Positions 25,959-38,044 of a DNA stretch of 64,000 bases are shown here, piece after piece. Source of the DNA: Actinostola sp. cb2023. Taxonomy: Eukaryota > Cnidaria > Anthozoa > Actiniaria > Actinostolidae. Position 1 is the first letter of the stretch. Every line of letters begins with the position of its first letter. The stretch covers positions 170,823 to 234,822 of the forward strand of contig JAUJYZ010000191.1 in assembly GCA_033675265.1 (NCBI GenBank), written 5' to 3'. The notes below the pieces were generated by a model that had not been told where the DNA came from, ran no database searches, and saw only the letters and a list, made by a program, of their open reading frames with translations. The translations under genes were made by a program, and so were the position numbers.

Positions 25959-26150
25959 TTGCTTTCCTTTGCAATGCTTTGCTTTGCTTTGCTTTGCTTT
26001 GCTTTGCTATGCTATGCTTTCTTTGCTTTGCTTTGCTTTGCTTTGCTTTGCTTTGCTTTGCTTTGCTTTGCTTTGCTTTGCTTTGCTTTGCTTTGCTTTG
26101 CTTTGCTTTGCTTTGCTTTGCTTTGCTTTGCTTTGCTTTCCTTTGCTTTA
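25959..26150. repeat. CTTTG pentanucleotide tract
   Basis: About 35 TTTGC/CTTTG units in an ATPase intron, preceded by TTACTTTAC words at 25865-25955. Confidence 0.97.
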
Positions 26151-26557
26151 CTTAATATACTAACCTTTACTTCTCCTAATTTTTCCATGCTGATGATCTG
26201 CTAGTGGATGCTGCCTTTTTCTGCTTGTTGTCCTTCTTGTTGTACATGTACTGGCTATGTCCAATTCTCCATACTCTACTGTGAAAATGATGCAATTCGG
26301 CTTATTGATATTAAGATCACGATATAATGTACATGTCTGCAACAAAACTTAGACTTGTTCAAGTCATATGTCTCCAAGAATGCCTCCATAAAGGAATTCA
26401 TTTATTGTCATTCACAAATTATGTAGAAATATTTTCAAGGTTGCAGGACTCCTTCAATCTTCAATTATTTAAAGACCATGACTGAGGTCGACAATTTAAA
26501 AAAAGGTCACACAACATTTATTTACCTTCTAAAGAAATTCCACTATCATCTAATGCA

Positions 26558-29052
26558 AGTTCATCTTGGCTGAAGTCATCTGGAGTCTGGGTATTACTAG
26601 CATCTTGCATTTGGCTGAAGTCATCTGGAGTCTGAGTCTGGGTATTACTAGCATCTTGCATTTGGCTGAAGTCATCTGGAGTCTGAGTCTGGGTATTACC
26701 CTTGCGAAATAAACCTTGGAATTCCTAGGAATTCCTAGGATAATCCTAGGAATTCCTAGGATTTTGTTCCTAGGAATTCCTAGGAATTCCTAAGAATTCC
26801 TAGGAATAATGGTGTGAATTTTCACGGTAATTCGGACTCGGAATTCCTAGGAATTCCTAGGAATTCCAAACATAAAAATATCAGCTTTGGAATTCCTAGG
26901 AATTCCTAGGAATTCCAAATCTCTACCAGTGATTCAATCTGGTCCCAACATTCCTAGGAATTCCTAGGAATTCCTAGGAATACTTGGGAATTCTTAGGAA
27001 TAAATGGGAATTTGTTCTTAATACATATAAAAAAAGCTAGAAACCAGTGATTAAAAGCAGAAATTTAATGTGAATTAATTTCCCTGCATGTATAAATATA
27101 TTTTCATTGACATAAAAAATACAATAAAATTATTAGAAGGCATTCACTTGGATTCAATGCTATCGAAATCACTTTTTGAATTATTTTGTACAGACTGATG
27201 TCAGTTCTCTTAGCTTTTTGTTGACCTCTTGACTATAATGTCCACCACCGGCCATAATGACTTTATTGGATTTGTTATGCTTCATTCTATTGAAGAAAAA
27301 CATAAAAGTTTTAAAGCATATCATCATAATCTACCAGAGAATATTGTTAGTTGTTATGGAAGGATCACAGGAAAGCTCAATAACTTAATATTGATCAGTG
27401 CATACAGTACATTCATTAATAACTGAAAGCACTCAGAACTGAAATACGATGTAAGAATACTTCTATACAACGTAGTTTCTTGAGCTGTGTAAGCTAATGT
27501 AGATTCAGGTATTAAAAACCACTGTTCAAATCTCTTTCAGTGAGTATTTAAGTATAAAGTTAAAAATCATTGCTGTTGAACTCTCGACTGGTTCATTTGC
27601 GAAATTAATACTTAATCGGCATTCATAATCAGAGAAAAACAGTCTTAATATGTTCTGTTGTAAGCAAAGTATTTCAACAAAGTATTGGTTTGTTCATTAT
27701 CTAAGAATACTTTGATCTGATCTACTGTAAATCAGGCCGTTTTGGCTACATTTGAATGGGTATAGAATCGAATCTTACCTTGTGAATTCAGCACAATTTC
27801 TTGTATTTCACCGCATATTTGTCAAGAAATAACACTCTGCAACACATGTCAATTGTTCCATGTCGTTCTCCAGGGATTTAGTAGAAGAAAAGAGTGATTA
27901 TTCGACTAATAGTTTCCACTACACGTTTATGTTAACGTTTCTCAAGCGAAGAATAACAACATGGCGGGTCACAAGAATTCAAAACCGTGTCAGTAGCCAA
28001 TCAGAGTGAAGCTATGCAGGATATATGCTCCAAATATGGAGCTTGGAACTAGACTCCCTCGGCCATACAAAGTTGCTGTGAAATTTCCTAAGTGTCTCGT
28101 CAGGCGTTTTTCGTAGCAAAAATAAAGGCAAACTTTTCAAATTGAAAAATAACAAACTTCAAAGGAGAATTTGAATTTAATCAGCTAAGATGATTCTTTG
28201 AAAATCATGAAATATATTTTGACTGCCGGACATTTTTTTAAATACGGTATTTTGAAGACTTGTAGCGGGCTTATTAAATGCGCTTGTAGACATCCCTAAG
28301 AATTATAAAAACCAATTCTCAAAAGTTTTCTTTTCAGTCTTTGAATTATTGGCCATGGGTTATTCCTAAGAATTCCTAACAATTCTCAGTTGGTTTTAGA
28401 GCATTCTCAAAAATTCCCAGCAATTCCAAGGTTTTCAGTTCAACCTAATTTGCATGTCTTGGAATTATTTGGAATTCCTAGGAATTCCAAACAATTCCAA
28501 GTTGGTGTGAAAGCATTCTCAAAAATTCCCAGCAATTCCAAGGTTTTCAGTTCAATCTAATTTGCATGACTTGCAATTATTTGGAATTCCTAGGAATTCC
28601 TAGGAATTCCTAGGAATTCCAAGGTTTCTGGGAATCCATTTCGCAAGGGTACTAGCATCTTGCATTTGGCTGAAGTCATCTGGAGTCTGAGTCTGGGTAT
28701 TACTAGCATCTTGCATTTGGCTGAAGTCATCTGGAGTCTGAGTCTGGGTATTACTAGCATCTTGCATTTGGCTGAAGTCATCTGGAGTCTGAGTCTGGGT
28801 ATTACTAGCATCTTGCATTTGGCTGAAGTCATCTGGAGTCTGAGTCTGGGTATTACTAGCATCTTGCATTTGGCTGAAGTTATCTGGAGTCTGAGTCTGG
28901 GTATTACTAGCATCTTGCATTTGGCTGAAGTTATCTGGAGTCTGAGTCTGGGTATTACTAGCATCTTGCATTTGGCTGAAGTTATCTGGAGTCTGAGTCT
29001 GGGTATTACTAGCATCTTGCATTTGGCTGAAGTCATCTTGAGTGTTTGGTTT
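26558..29052 (-). repeat. 51-bp coding tandem repeat of the ATPase gene
   Basis: About ten in-frame copies of a 51-bp unit encode the 17-residue repeat DDFSQMQDASNTQTQTP. Eight lie at 28652-29040 and the rest at 26560-26698, beyond the inserted element. Some units read DN in place of DD. Confidence 0.93.
26699..28649. mobile_element. 1.95-kb TA-flanked element with AATTCCTAGG palindrome arrays
   Basis: Inverted ends CCCTTGCGAAAT / ATTTCGCAAGGG are flanked by TA on both sides (26697-26698 and 28650-28651), exactly inside a 51-bp coding repeat. Arrays of the palindrome GGAATTCCTAGGAATTCC fill 26714-27000 and 28480-28620; the middle is AT-rich and non-coding. It looks like a non-autonomous TA-targeting DNA transposon. 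Confidence 0.85.
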
Positions 29053-32046
29053 AATACCAAAGGCTGCAATATTAATATAATATAATATATTAAGGTAATA
29101 TTATATTACAAATATTATATATTATATATTATTATTATTATTATTCCTTTATGTACTGTTAGCTAATTCACTAAAAACGTATAACAATTAAGCTGTGAGT
29201 TTATTGAACTGAAATGAGGTTTCCGTCAGTCAATTATGATAGTAGTGAATATTAGAGTAATATACAAATGATAATTTTTACAACAACTCATAATATTCTT
29301 GCTCTCTTAAATTGCATGGCATTAGTAGATAAATTTATAAACCTGTTTAGTTAAACCATCTTCAACCATGTTTAAGCCTTGGTGTGAATGGGGTATAAGA
29401 TGAAACTTATACCCACCATCATTTTTGAATAATAATTTATTGTTACATGTACATACATATTATTATAATTTAATACCATTTGAAAATATTTTCCAACTCT
29501 CTTTGCTGAAAGCAGAATGCTTCACTGTAATGCACGTTCTTGCAACAACACTGCAGGTGCTTTGTCCAGCTGCTCTTGTTATTTGCACTCCATCAGCAGT
29601 CTTGTTAAAGAATTGTCTCTTGCCACTGACCTCACCAATCTTTAGTGTTCTTATCTCATTTCTGATTCTGTCCTCAGAAGGGGTTGAGGTGCCTGTTCTT
29701 TGAATAATGGCAAGGAGCCACTTAATGGAAACTGCAACGCCTCTGTACTTTATGCCATCTTTGGATTTGTACGTTATGTCAGGGTTAATACAGGTAACCA
29801 ACTATTTAGAAAGTATAGTCAGAATGTTAATATATTTCACTTCATCTAATTTATGTCTGTATAATTCATTGTACACACCAGTGTGTATTAATTAGTCAAT
29901 AAATTACTCATGAACACTGTCTTGTTTCTTTACATTTTAGGTGTAATAAAATATGTATGTATATCCATGTACCAGTATGTAACTTACTTGAGGCACTGAC
30001 ACCTTTAATTCTTTTATACATCTTACAGTCCACTCAATTATTAAAGGTTCACTTGAGTCGTCAGAAATATTGCCGATGGTGCATGCAGATATTGACTGGT
30101 ATGGCTTTATAGCTTGAGGGTAAATGACTTTCTTCATGAATGAGAATGCCATATCACGTGACAAACCTTCAATCCCTTCAGTGGAATCGATTACCTAAAA
30201 AACAATGAAAAATGTAATAATAATATAATATTATGCCATGGCACCTATGTACAACAGCAATGATTTATGTGATCAACTAGGAATAACAACTAGGAATACC
30301 TAGGCAATATTTTAAATTTAATGTTCATTAAAACCAAATCCTCAATTTATAGCTACATGAAATTGTTGTGCTTATAATCTCACTCAGTACCTTTTCGGCT
30401 ATGCACACAAGAAGGGCATAATTCTTCGCACATCTATCATCGACATCTGGTAACTTGTTTGAAATGGTATGCACCATATTGGCTACTTCGTTGTCGCAGA
30501 TGTCGTCGATGCATTGGGATAACCCAATCATCACACCTACAGCCCTGGATGCGCGTTTTAGGACTTCCTCCTGTTCTGATTCAGCCTTCTGCTGCTCTAA
30601 CACGCCATTTGGACTCCTTTTGCCCTCTGTAAAGGGGATCAGTACAACTCTTCCCAGCACCCTGAAATGTAAAATTGATTATTTTCATATGCAGAATATC
30701 TCTCAAGGAGTTATAGTTGCAGGTAATAATGTCATATTTTAGTTGAGTGTCTTAAATGATGTTTTCTTCTCCCTTTCCCATGCTATAGGGATTTTCTCCA
30801 GATACTTAGTGTTGCATTTGTATTACAGAGAATAATAGAATGTAAAGAGGGATCAGTGTATGTGGAGTATACATGTAGGAGGCCCCGGTGAGCTATAAAA
30901 TATTACAATTTAGTAGTTGTTTATTTCCCCCCTCTTTATCCTTTTTGTACCTGCATTGCACATAAGCTATTTTTCATTCATCCTAAAATACTAGATTTTT
31001 GTACCATTCACCACTGAGATGTTATATCACTGATGTCCTGTCCAGGTGATGACCTTTAGTTGGACTCATATAGATTTTTCCCTCATTCTTTCTAGTAAAA
31101 TTAATTTTTATGTTAACGTACGTACCTTGGATCATTTTCAAGACCATCTAGGACCTCCCAATTTACCGTGAGTATGGGGCATGTACGGGGTGTGCATTCC
31201 ATCCGACATGTCCCATCTTTTCCTTTATTGTAATAGTTTAAAGCAATGTCTTCGATGACCTTTGGCTTTTTGATGTCGTCAATTACAGGTGGGAAGGTTG
31301 ACCTGCTGCATAGTCGGGGTATGAACCTTTCTTTTACTGTGCTGAAGAATCCATTATTATTGTTTCCAATGAGACTCAATGCAGCTTTGGCACATCGGCT
31401 TTTGCCAAGGCGGTTGGTGCCACAAAGGATGGGTACTGGACAATACTCCTGGCTAGATGTTATGCTTTCATAATGAAGTCCCAGCAGCATGCCAGCTAAA
31501 ATAATAAAATGATTATTATTATTCAAGTAATTGGAAGCCAAAGTAGTTTTAAATTAGATATTGTTAATATTGTAATTTCCTTTTGTTAATATCTTGGAAT
31601 ATGCTAAAATGAAAAACGTGATGAATGTCGTCTGGATTTGAATTGATTGCATGAAATATTTTAAATATAAAATATCAATAGATCATGACTTATACATAAA
31701 TACGGTTCATTGTTTGATTGAGTAGCATGCACATTCTATCATTTAAATGGATATTTTTGCATGGTATTATAAGCATTATATTATTTAATATTACTATTAT
31801 TAGTATTATTACTTCTTTATGTATAATTGTTTAATTTATCATTATCATTGTTATTACTATTATTATTATCATTATTATTATCATCATTAATGTGATTACT
31901 GCTTACAAGGGGTATATAACTAACTACTCCCTGTTTATATGTGATATGCATTGCTGCAGTTGTCTAGTTTATTCTGTAACTAAATAGCTATAGCTAGATA
32001 ACTAAATAACTAAAATTATTTATATTTTATATATATTTTTTATTAT

Positions 32047-32191
32047 TAGAGTTCAATTTAGAAAAGTGTGAATTAGTACTAAATTTAAATAGTACTAAAT
32101 AGTGCTATTTCTATTGTTTTCTATTGTTTCATTAGTGCTATTTAGTACTAATTAGTTATTTAGTTTTCAAGCTTTTCTAAATTGCACTCTA
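32047..32191. mobile_element. Small MITE in ATPase intron
   Basis: AGAGTTCAATTTAGAAAAG is inverted as CTTTTCTAAATTGCACTCT; interior has repeated TTAGTACTAA and CTATTGTTT. Confidence 0.75.
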
Positions 32192-34099
32192 TTAAATCCA
32201 TGTAGTAAATTTTCGTTCGTTCACTGTTGCTAGCCAATCAGAGGCCGCGAACGACGTTTTTCACGTGTGAGAAATATCGTTCGTCCAATCAGAGACCGCG
32301 AACGACGTTTCTTCACTGTTGATGGGTTTCCCGCCGTCTGTGTCGCGCGTGTCTAGTCTCAGTGGCGGCTGCTTGCTTCATTCAACAAGATGTGTTGGAG
32401 TAGCTAGTTGTTTTTATTAGTTATTTTCTGCAAAAATGGAGGTGAATCGATTCGCAAATATCGATGTTTCAGTTGGAGATTACGTTGATGGCCTTTAAAA
32501 CCGAAACACGAAAAGACTAGAGACGTCGTAAGCTTAAAACCTCATTCAACGAGGTCGAGCGAATAATGAAGACTTCGAGAAGAGCTTGACAAGTTTACAA
32601 ATCTAAAACAAGAAAAGGTGGACAAGAATACGAATCAGCCAGTACTGAGTTTCCCAAGTTTAATTGCAAGCATAGACAAACATTACAGTGTCAAAACTAC
32701 ACGGCAAGTACCTCGCTAAAAATACAATTGAGAGAAAGTTTTGTCTCGATTTAAGAAATCATATTTATTTAATCCTGTAAAGCCGGCAAACGGCTACGAA
32801 TAAAAGTAGAACCTGGCACTATGAGTTCATTTTATTTGAATGTTGTTGTCTATTATCAATTTTTGAACAATTTTCACTTTGCAGGTCATGTTTTTCTCGT
32901 CTAAACTAAAGATTCACAAATATTTTGCGTCATCAGTCGACAAAGTATTAGCTCATAAGTTTTAGGAGTTATATGCAAATGAGCAACCGAAGTTTCGCCG
33001 AGAATTTCAAACAGTTTTCGTGTGGGTTTTGAAATCTCAGTATGTATATAATAAACACAATACAGCATGGAAAATGAGTATTCTCTATATACGTACCAAT
33101 GGTGAAAATGCCTGCCATTGTGTTGTGGTGCACTGTTTGCATCATTGACTTCACCACATCTGTTAATGCCAATGAATACAATGGTAGCTCCACACTGATG
33201 GGAATGGGGTTGTATTTAATGCCATCATCTAACTCGAAGACTTCTTTTGTCCAAACTATTTCTTGATGGTCCTCTGCGATGATAGCACCACCACTGGTTA
33301 ATTGTAATTGTGGGCCAAGAACCCATATATCTGTATTGGGTTGCCTCCCAATACAAGAAGCTGCCTTGAAGGTGGCAGTCTTACCAGAAAGTCTGCATTT
33401 TCTGTTGAATTATAAATGTTAGACCTATTTAAGCTTAAGTTAACTTTTATTGAAATCGAAAAACAACCATGTGTTTTTGTTGGATAAGCTTAATTTCCCC
33501 TCACACTTGACATTTAACGTAAGCTTTAATATCATATGTACACCATGCGTTTTTGTTGTTGAATGTCCTCTTTCTTGTTTTGACTCTGTTCAACTAGGTG
33601 GTTCAAACTTACCGAAAATATGTCTTCATCAGGTATTTTAAGAAATGCTTATATTCGTTTTTGTCGAAGTCGCATGTCAAGACTCCGGAGCCAAATGTGG
33701 CGTTCAGCTCTTCCAAAAACTTTGCCACTCCTCCTGTTTGTGCTTTTTGCAGTCGAAAGTAGCACGTCCTAAAGGAAGGAAATGTAAATTTAAGCTTAGT
33801 ATGGCCGCTGGAGGGTTTAGCGATCGACAAGAAGTGTCTTTATCTTCATGCTCTACCTGCATTCTTCTCTTAACGAACAGTGAACCTTTGCCAAGAATCC
33901 AGAATTCGCTCCAGCATCGACATGTTTTAATATTTCAATCGAAAAACTAGCTTTTTCTTCGAACTGTACTTGTCCGTTTTTGGTTCTGTAGTTGATTCCT
34001 ATTGTTTTATCGTTGATAACAAAGTCGTAGCTTTCAGCCATGGCTTCGGAAAAGACGAAATGAGTACAAGCGCGAAGTCGCGAAGGCAAATATCCTTTC

Positions 34100-34185
34100 A
34101 GAATGACATTCGCGCCAAAGTTTTTCATTGGTTCTTCATTCGCGCCAAAATTTCAGAATTCGCGCCAAAGTTTTTCATTGGTATA
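34100..34185. promoter_or_regulatory. Shared promoter with three E2F-like sites and two CCAAT boxes
   Basis: Three copies of ATTCGCGCCAAA (34108-34119, 34138-34149, 34158-34169) contain the E2F consensus TTTGGCGC on the minus strand. Two are followed 7 bp later by CATTGG, an inverted CCAAT box. The block lies just upstream of the ATPase start (ATG at 34039-34041, -) and before the first integrase exon found at 34297 (+). E2F control would couple expression to S phase; that is inference from motif only. Confidence 0.55.
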
Positions 34186-35577
34186 AGATTATGTGCAACG
34201 AAATTTTGGTCTTCAATGGAGGTATAAATAAGTTATTAGCTTTCATTTCATTGGGGTAAACAGTAAACATAATATCATAAATGTGTGTACATTAAGTGTC
34301 AGGACTCTGAAGAGGAGGCTCAGGGCACTGGGTATTGAGCGTCATGGGTCTGTTCCAGAGAGAGCCATTCTGAATGCTATAAAGGTACAATGTATAAAAC
34401 ATACCCGGTACTGTCACTAATAAAGAAGACACTAGCTAGTTGATTGTATTATATATAATAGTGCATTTGTACAAAAATGCTGCAAATATATTGTACTGAA
34501 ATATTGTTTGGTGCATTCAGCCAGCTGTGATACTTATTTGCTTCTTTTAGATTGAAATGGATGGGCCCAGCCAAAATATTGGCTACAGGCACATGCATCA
34601 GCGTCTGAGAATAAGGCATGATCTACCTGTGAAAAGGTACCGACATTTCCTCTTGGAAAAGGAAGTACATTAATTATTTTGTTGGCAATAGCTTTTTTAA
34701 TTCTTTATTTTTTTTATACCTATAAAGAAATGATGTGTACCAAGGAATGAAACTGCTTGACCCACAAGGACTGAAAGACAGGCAAAAGCATGTTTGCAAA
34801 AGACGGGAATATGTATCTGTTGTAAGTATTTTCATTTCTTTTTCATAATTCATAGACAATATAAGACATGTACATACATTTGTAAACAACACTTAATTCA
34901 AGTACTTGATGTTGTACAGTGTGAAATGTGTGGCTTATAATAGCTGAGATTTTATGGTAGTTTTACAAACATATTTCCTTTTCTTCCCCCACTTAGGGAA
35001 GCAATTGGATATGGCATCTTGATGGCCATGACAAATTAAAGCCATACGGCTTTGCTATTCATGCTGCCATTGATGGTTTTTTTCTCGTAAAATCATATGG
35101 TGTCATGTTGATGCCACAAATAATGACCCAACATACATTGCTAAATATTATTATGAATATGTTAAAGAAAATAAAGGTATGTTGATGTAGAGGTTCTCAA
35201 TCCCTTCTTTACAGTGTGGACACTCGAACCGTGAACACTTCGAGTTTTTTTCTAACTTTTTTTTTCGATCTTTCTATTGCCTCATAGCCTCTCAAATGGA
35301 GCATTGAGTTTAAATACACTTAGTAATCAAAATATCTCATTTTTCTGATCAATTTGCTCAATCGATAATTTATCTTTATGTGTTAGAAAAAACCTATGTG
35401 TTCACGGTTCGAGTGTCCACACTGTAATATATATGTCACATTTGAAATTCAAGAATACAGTAATAATTCATCAAAATTATAGTAAAAAAGTAGTTACAAA
35501 TAATGTACATACATGTACATACATGATCTGCAAGAGAACAGTAACTTCCATGGGGTATTCATTATTTAGAGTGGGTT

Positions 35578-35706
35578 ATCAGGATTTACCTGCACGAGTT
35601 CAATGAACGAGAAATTTAAATACTGCACGAGGCGTAGCCGAGTGTAGTATGAGAAAATTTTGAGTTCATTGTTAGTGAACGAGTGAAGGTAAAATCCTGA
35701 TAACTC
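35578..35706. mobile_element. Small palindromic repeat in integrase intron
   Basis: TATCAGGATTTACCTGCACG is inverted, with mismatches, as AAGGTAAAATCCTGATAA. No duplication defined. Confidence 0.5.
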
Positions 35707-36227
35707 GCGAGGAAAGAGGGCGTTAACATTTTTATTATTCAATTTGAATACATTGCGGAGGCAAGCTGATACTACACTGTAACTAATACTAATACCGTGG
35801 TACACCACGATAATGACGTCGCCACGTCATAACTACGTGTCACGTGGTACAAACCAACCAGAAGATCGGAATTTGTACAATGTATGAAAATTGAATAATA
35901 ATTTATGATATCACATTGAATTATCTATTTGCTTATAGTTATTCCTTCAATGACAAGGTCTGATGCTGGCACAGAAAATGGTCTTTTGGCTATATGTCAA
36001 ATGTTTCTTAGAAGGCATGGCACTGACAACCTTGCTGGTCAAAACAGCCATGTCTATGGCAGTTCCATGAGAAATCAGGTACAAAAACGTCAAAATAGTA
36101 AACAGTATTAAAAAGGAATCAATAATTAGAGAAAAAACATAAATTCAATGAAGTGGAACTCTGGCACATTGTTTCTCTCTTTCTAATATTATTTATTTAA
36201 TATATACCGGTAGTGCTTTTTCCTTAA

Positions 36228-36576
36228 CCCCTTGACTGCCTATATGATGTACTGAGTACAAGTTAGTGACGTCTTGAGAGTTACATCTCACACACCCTTT
36301 TGACGTACTGAATACATCATCATGATGACAGATTATTTATTTGTTTATTTTGCTTTGCCTGGGTAAATTTTAAGGAAAATAAAGTTACATCTCACACGTG
36401 ACCTACTGAGTACATGTCAAGATTTAGTAAAAATGTATGCGAACACCTGCGTATCAAATACAAATTCCTTTGGCATTACAGATGTATAGTAGGGGACTAG
36501 TTTATATATTTTCAAGACACATTGTCCACCATTTCTTCTGGCACAGGGAATACCAAACGTGCTGGCAGTCAAGGAG
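36228..36576. mobile_element. TTAA-flanked MITE in integrase intron
   Basis: CCCCTTGACTGCC and GGCAGTCAAGGAG ends are flanked by TTAA (36224-36227 and 36577-36580), suggesting piggyBac-type mobilisation. Confidence 0.75.
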
Positions 36577-36719
36577 TTAAATGCCCAAAGGCATTAACAA
36601 TCAAAAATATATTTTCTTTTTTTAATAACACACAAGAGGATTGAAGCATACTGGCACAATTTACGTGAGCACAACTCCTCATACTGGGAGACAACATTTG
36701 AGGTACATTTTGTGTATAT

Positions 36720-37005
36720 ACAGCTATTTCAAAAAACGTTGATACTGAATACTGTTTCTAAATGGGAAAAACTAAGTAGCACTCATCTATTGTTTTTTAT
36801 GTGTTATTCATTATATTTTTATGAATATATTACATCAACTGTGCTACGTAGCAACACCCGATTCTAAATAACTGTATTCCAAGACCGAAATGCATTTTGG
36901 GACTCGTGTAATATTGTCTAAAGTAATATAAATAATAATAATTTATTTTTAGTGTATTCCATCAGAATACACTATTCAGTTTTCAACGTTTTTTGAAATA
37001 GCTGT
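36720..37005. mobile_element. MITE family C (ACAGCTATTTCAAAAAACG ends)
   Basis: Inverted ends ACAGCTATTTCAAAAAACGTTGA flanked by TA, in an integrase intron. Relatives: 43378-43501 and 54436-54707. Confidence 0.85.
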
Positions 37006-37458
37006 ATACATTAAATTAATTATGTTTTATTGACAATTTTATAATGTTGTGTGTCCCTCTGAATGGAGTACCAGTGATATATTTTTGACAATTTGAGCAC
37101 AAATCTAGATCTCTATCTTGAGACAAATGGTGTTTTTTAAATCACAGGCTCTTGTTGCCGAGGGGCTGCTTGTTAAAGATGATCCACTGCACAAGTAGGT
37201 CTCCTTAAAAACCCACCATACATGTATAAGTTTTTTACTAAATAATTGTGATAATGTTCATTCCGATACTTTTTTGTAGGGCATGTTTACAGTATGTTTA
37301 TATGCCTCTGTTAAGAAAAGAAATGGACAACTTTGTAGAGGAACACAACTGCCACAGGATACGCAAGCAGCGGGGAAGGCAAACACCCCAAGGCATACCT
37401 GAAGATCTTTATTACTTCCCAGAACGTGCAGGTTTTTATTTTTTATTCCTCTGAAGGA

Positions 37459-37617
37459 ATGGTCAATTCTCAGCACGTGTCCATCGAGTTATGGATGCAC
37501 ACAGGAGGCTGCTAAGCACAAGAAAAGTTTAAGTACGCCTCGTGCGACTGTAGCTTCTTAGCAGCCCACCAAGTGCATCCATAACTCAATGGACTCGCAG
37601 CTGAAGCGTTGACCATT
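37459..37617. mobile_element. Palindromic MITE in integrase intron
   Basis: AATGGTCAA... CGAGTTATGGATGCAC is inverted at 37573-37617; centre has GCTGCTAAG/CTTAGCAGC. Confidence 0.75.
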
Positions 37618-37756
37618 TCTTTTATAACAGTCACTGCAAATTCAAATAAAGCAATATTATTTCCCAAATGATTTCAGAGAGCGCGCTATGCCAATGACGC
37701 CAGCATTCGTCCATTGAGTTATGGATGCACGCTAATTAGCCAATCAGAGCTGTGTT

Positions 37757-38044
37757 ATATATAGCTAATTGCATAATCGTTGTTGGGTTGAAAATCATGA
37801 AAGCTATGACCAAAAGGAATTCTGGGAAATTAAAACTCTCAAATAACACCGTCAAATCATCGACCATTTTGTCCAGACTTGTAGGATCTTAGTTAAATAG
37901 CTCATATATTTTCAAAACTACGAGAACATTGAATATATCTGCATGTAATGTGGCTCATGGACTGATTTCCCATCCATCCCTGCGGTCTCAGCTTCTATGA
38001 TTTATGATTTTCAACCTGACAACGATTATGCAATTAGCTATATG
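37757..38044. mobile_element. MITE (TAGCTAATTGCATAATCG ends)
   Basis: Arms of about 45 bp, inverted; the same family as the fragment at the start of the window. Confidence 0.75.

Larger units (their letters stand above)
25090..34041 (-). pseudogene. P-loop ATPase (AAA+/SF3-like) with C-terminal PHD finger, split by insertion
   Basis: Exons, in order: 33857-34041, 33613-33768, 33097-33401, 31126-31495, 30391-30661, 29988-30194, 29477-29801, 28650-29063 plus 26526-26696 (one exon cut by a 1.95-kb element), 26165-26278, about 25498-25563, 25307-25374, 25090-25132. Walker A is GTNRLGKS at 241-248, Walker B is PPVIDD with D288-D289, a sensor-1-like N327 follows, and R339/R343 may be the arginine finger. 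A Gln/Thr/Asp-rich repeat region comes next. The C-terminus is a PHD-type finger (IC..., CPGNRYFHLKCLNL, YCPTCKK). Expected role: a nucleic-acid motor that reads histone tails, by analogy. The junction into the 25498-25563 exon needs a weak acceptor (25547) to keep frame. Transcripts crossing the insertion would stop before the PHD finger. Confidence 0.75.

Noticed and set aside
28590..29085. Separate genes in the other frames of the 51-bp repeat
   Set aside because: Only the DDFSQMQDASNTQTQTP frame joins flanking exons in phase; the others are shadows.
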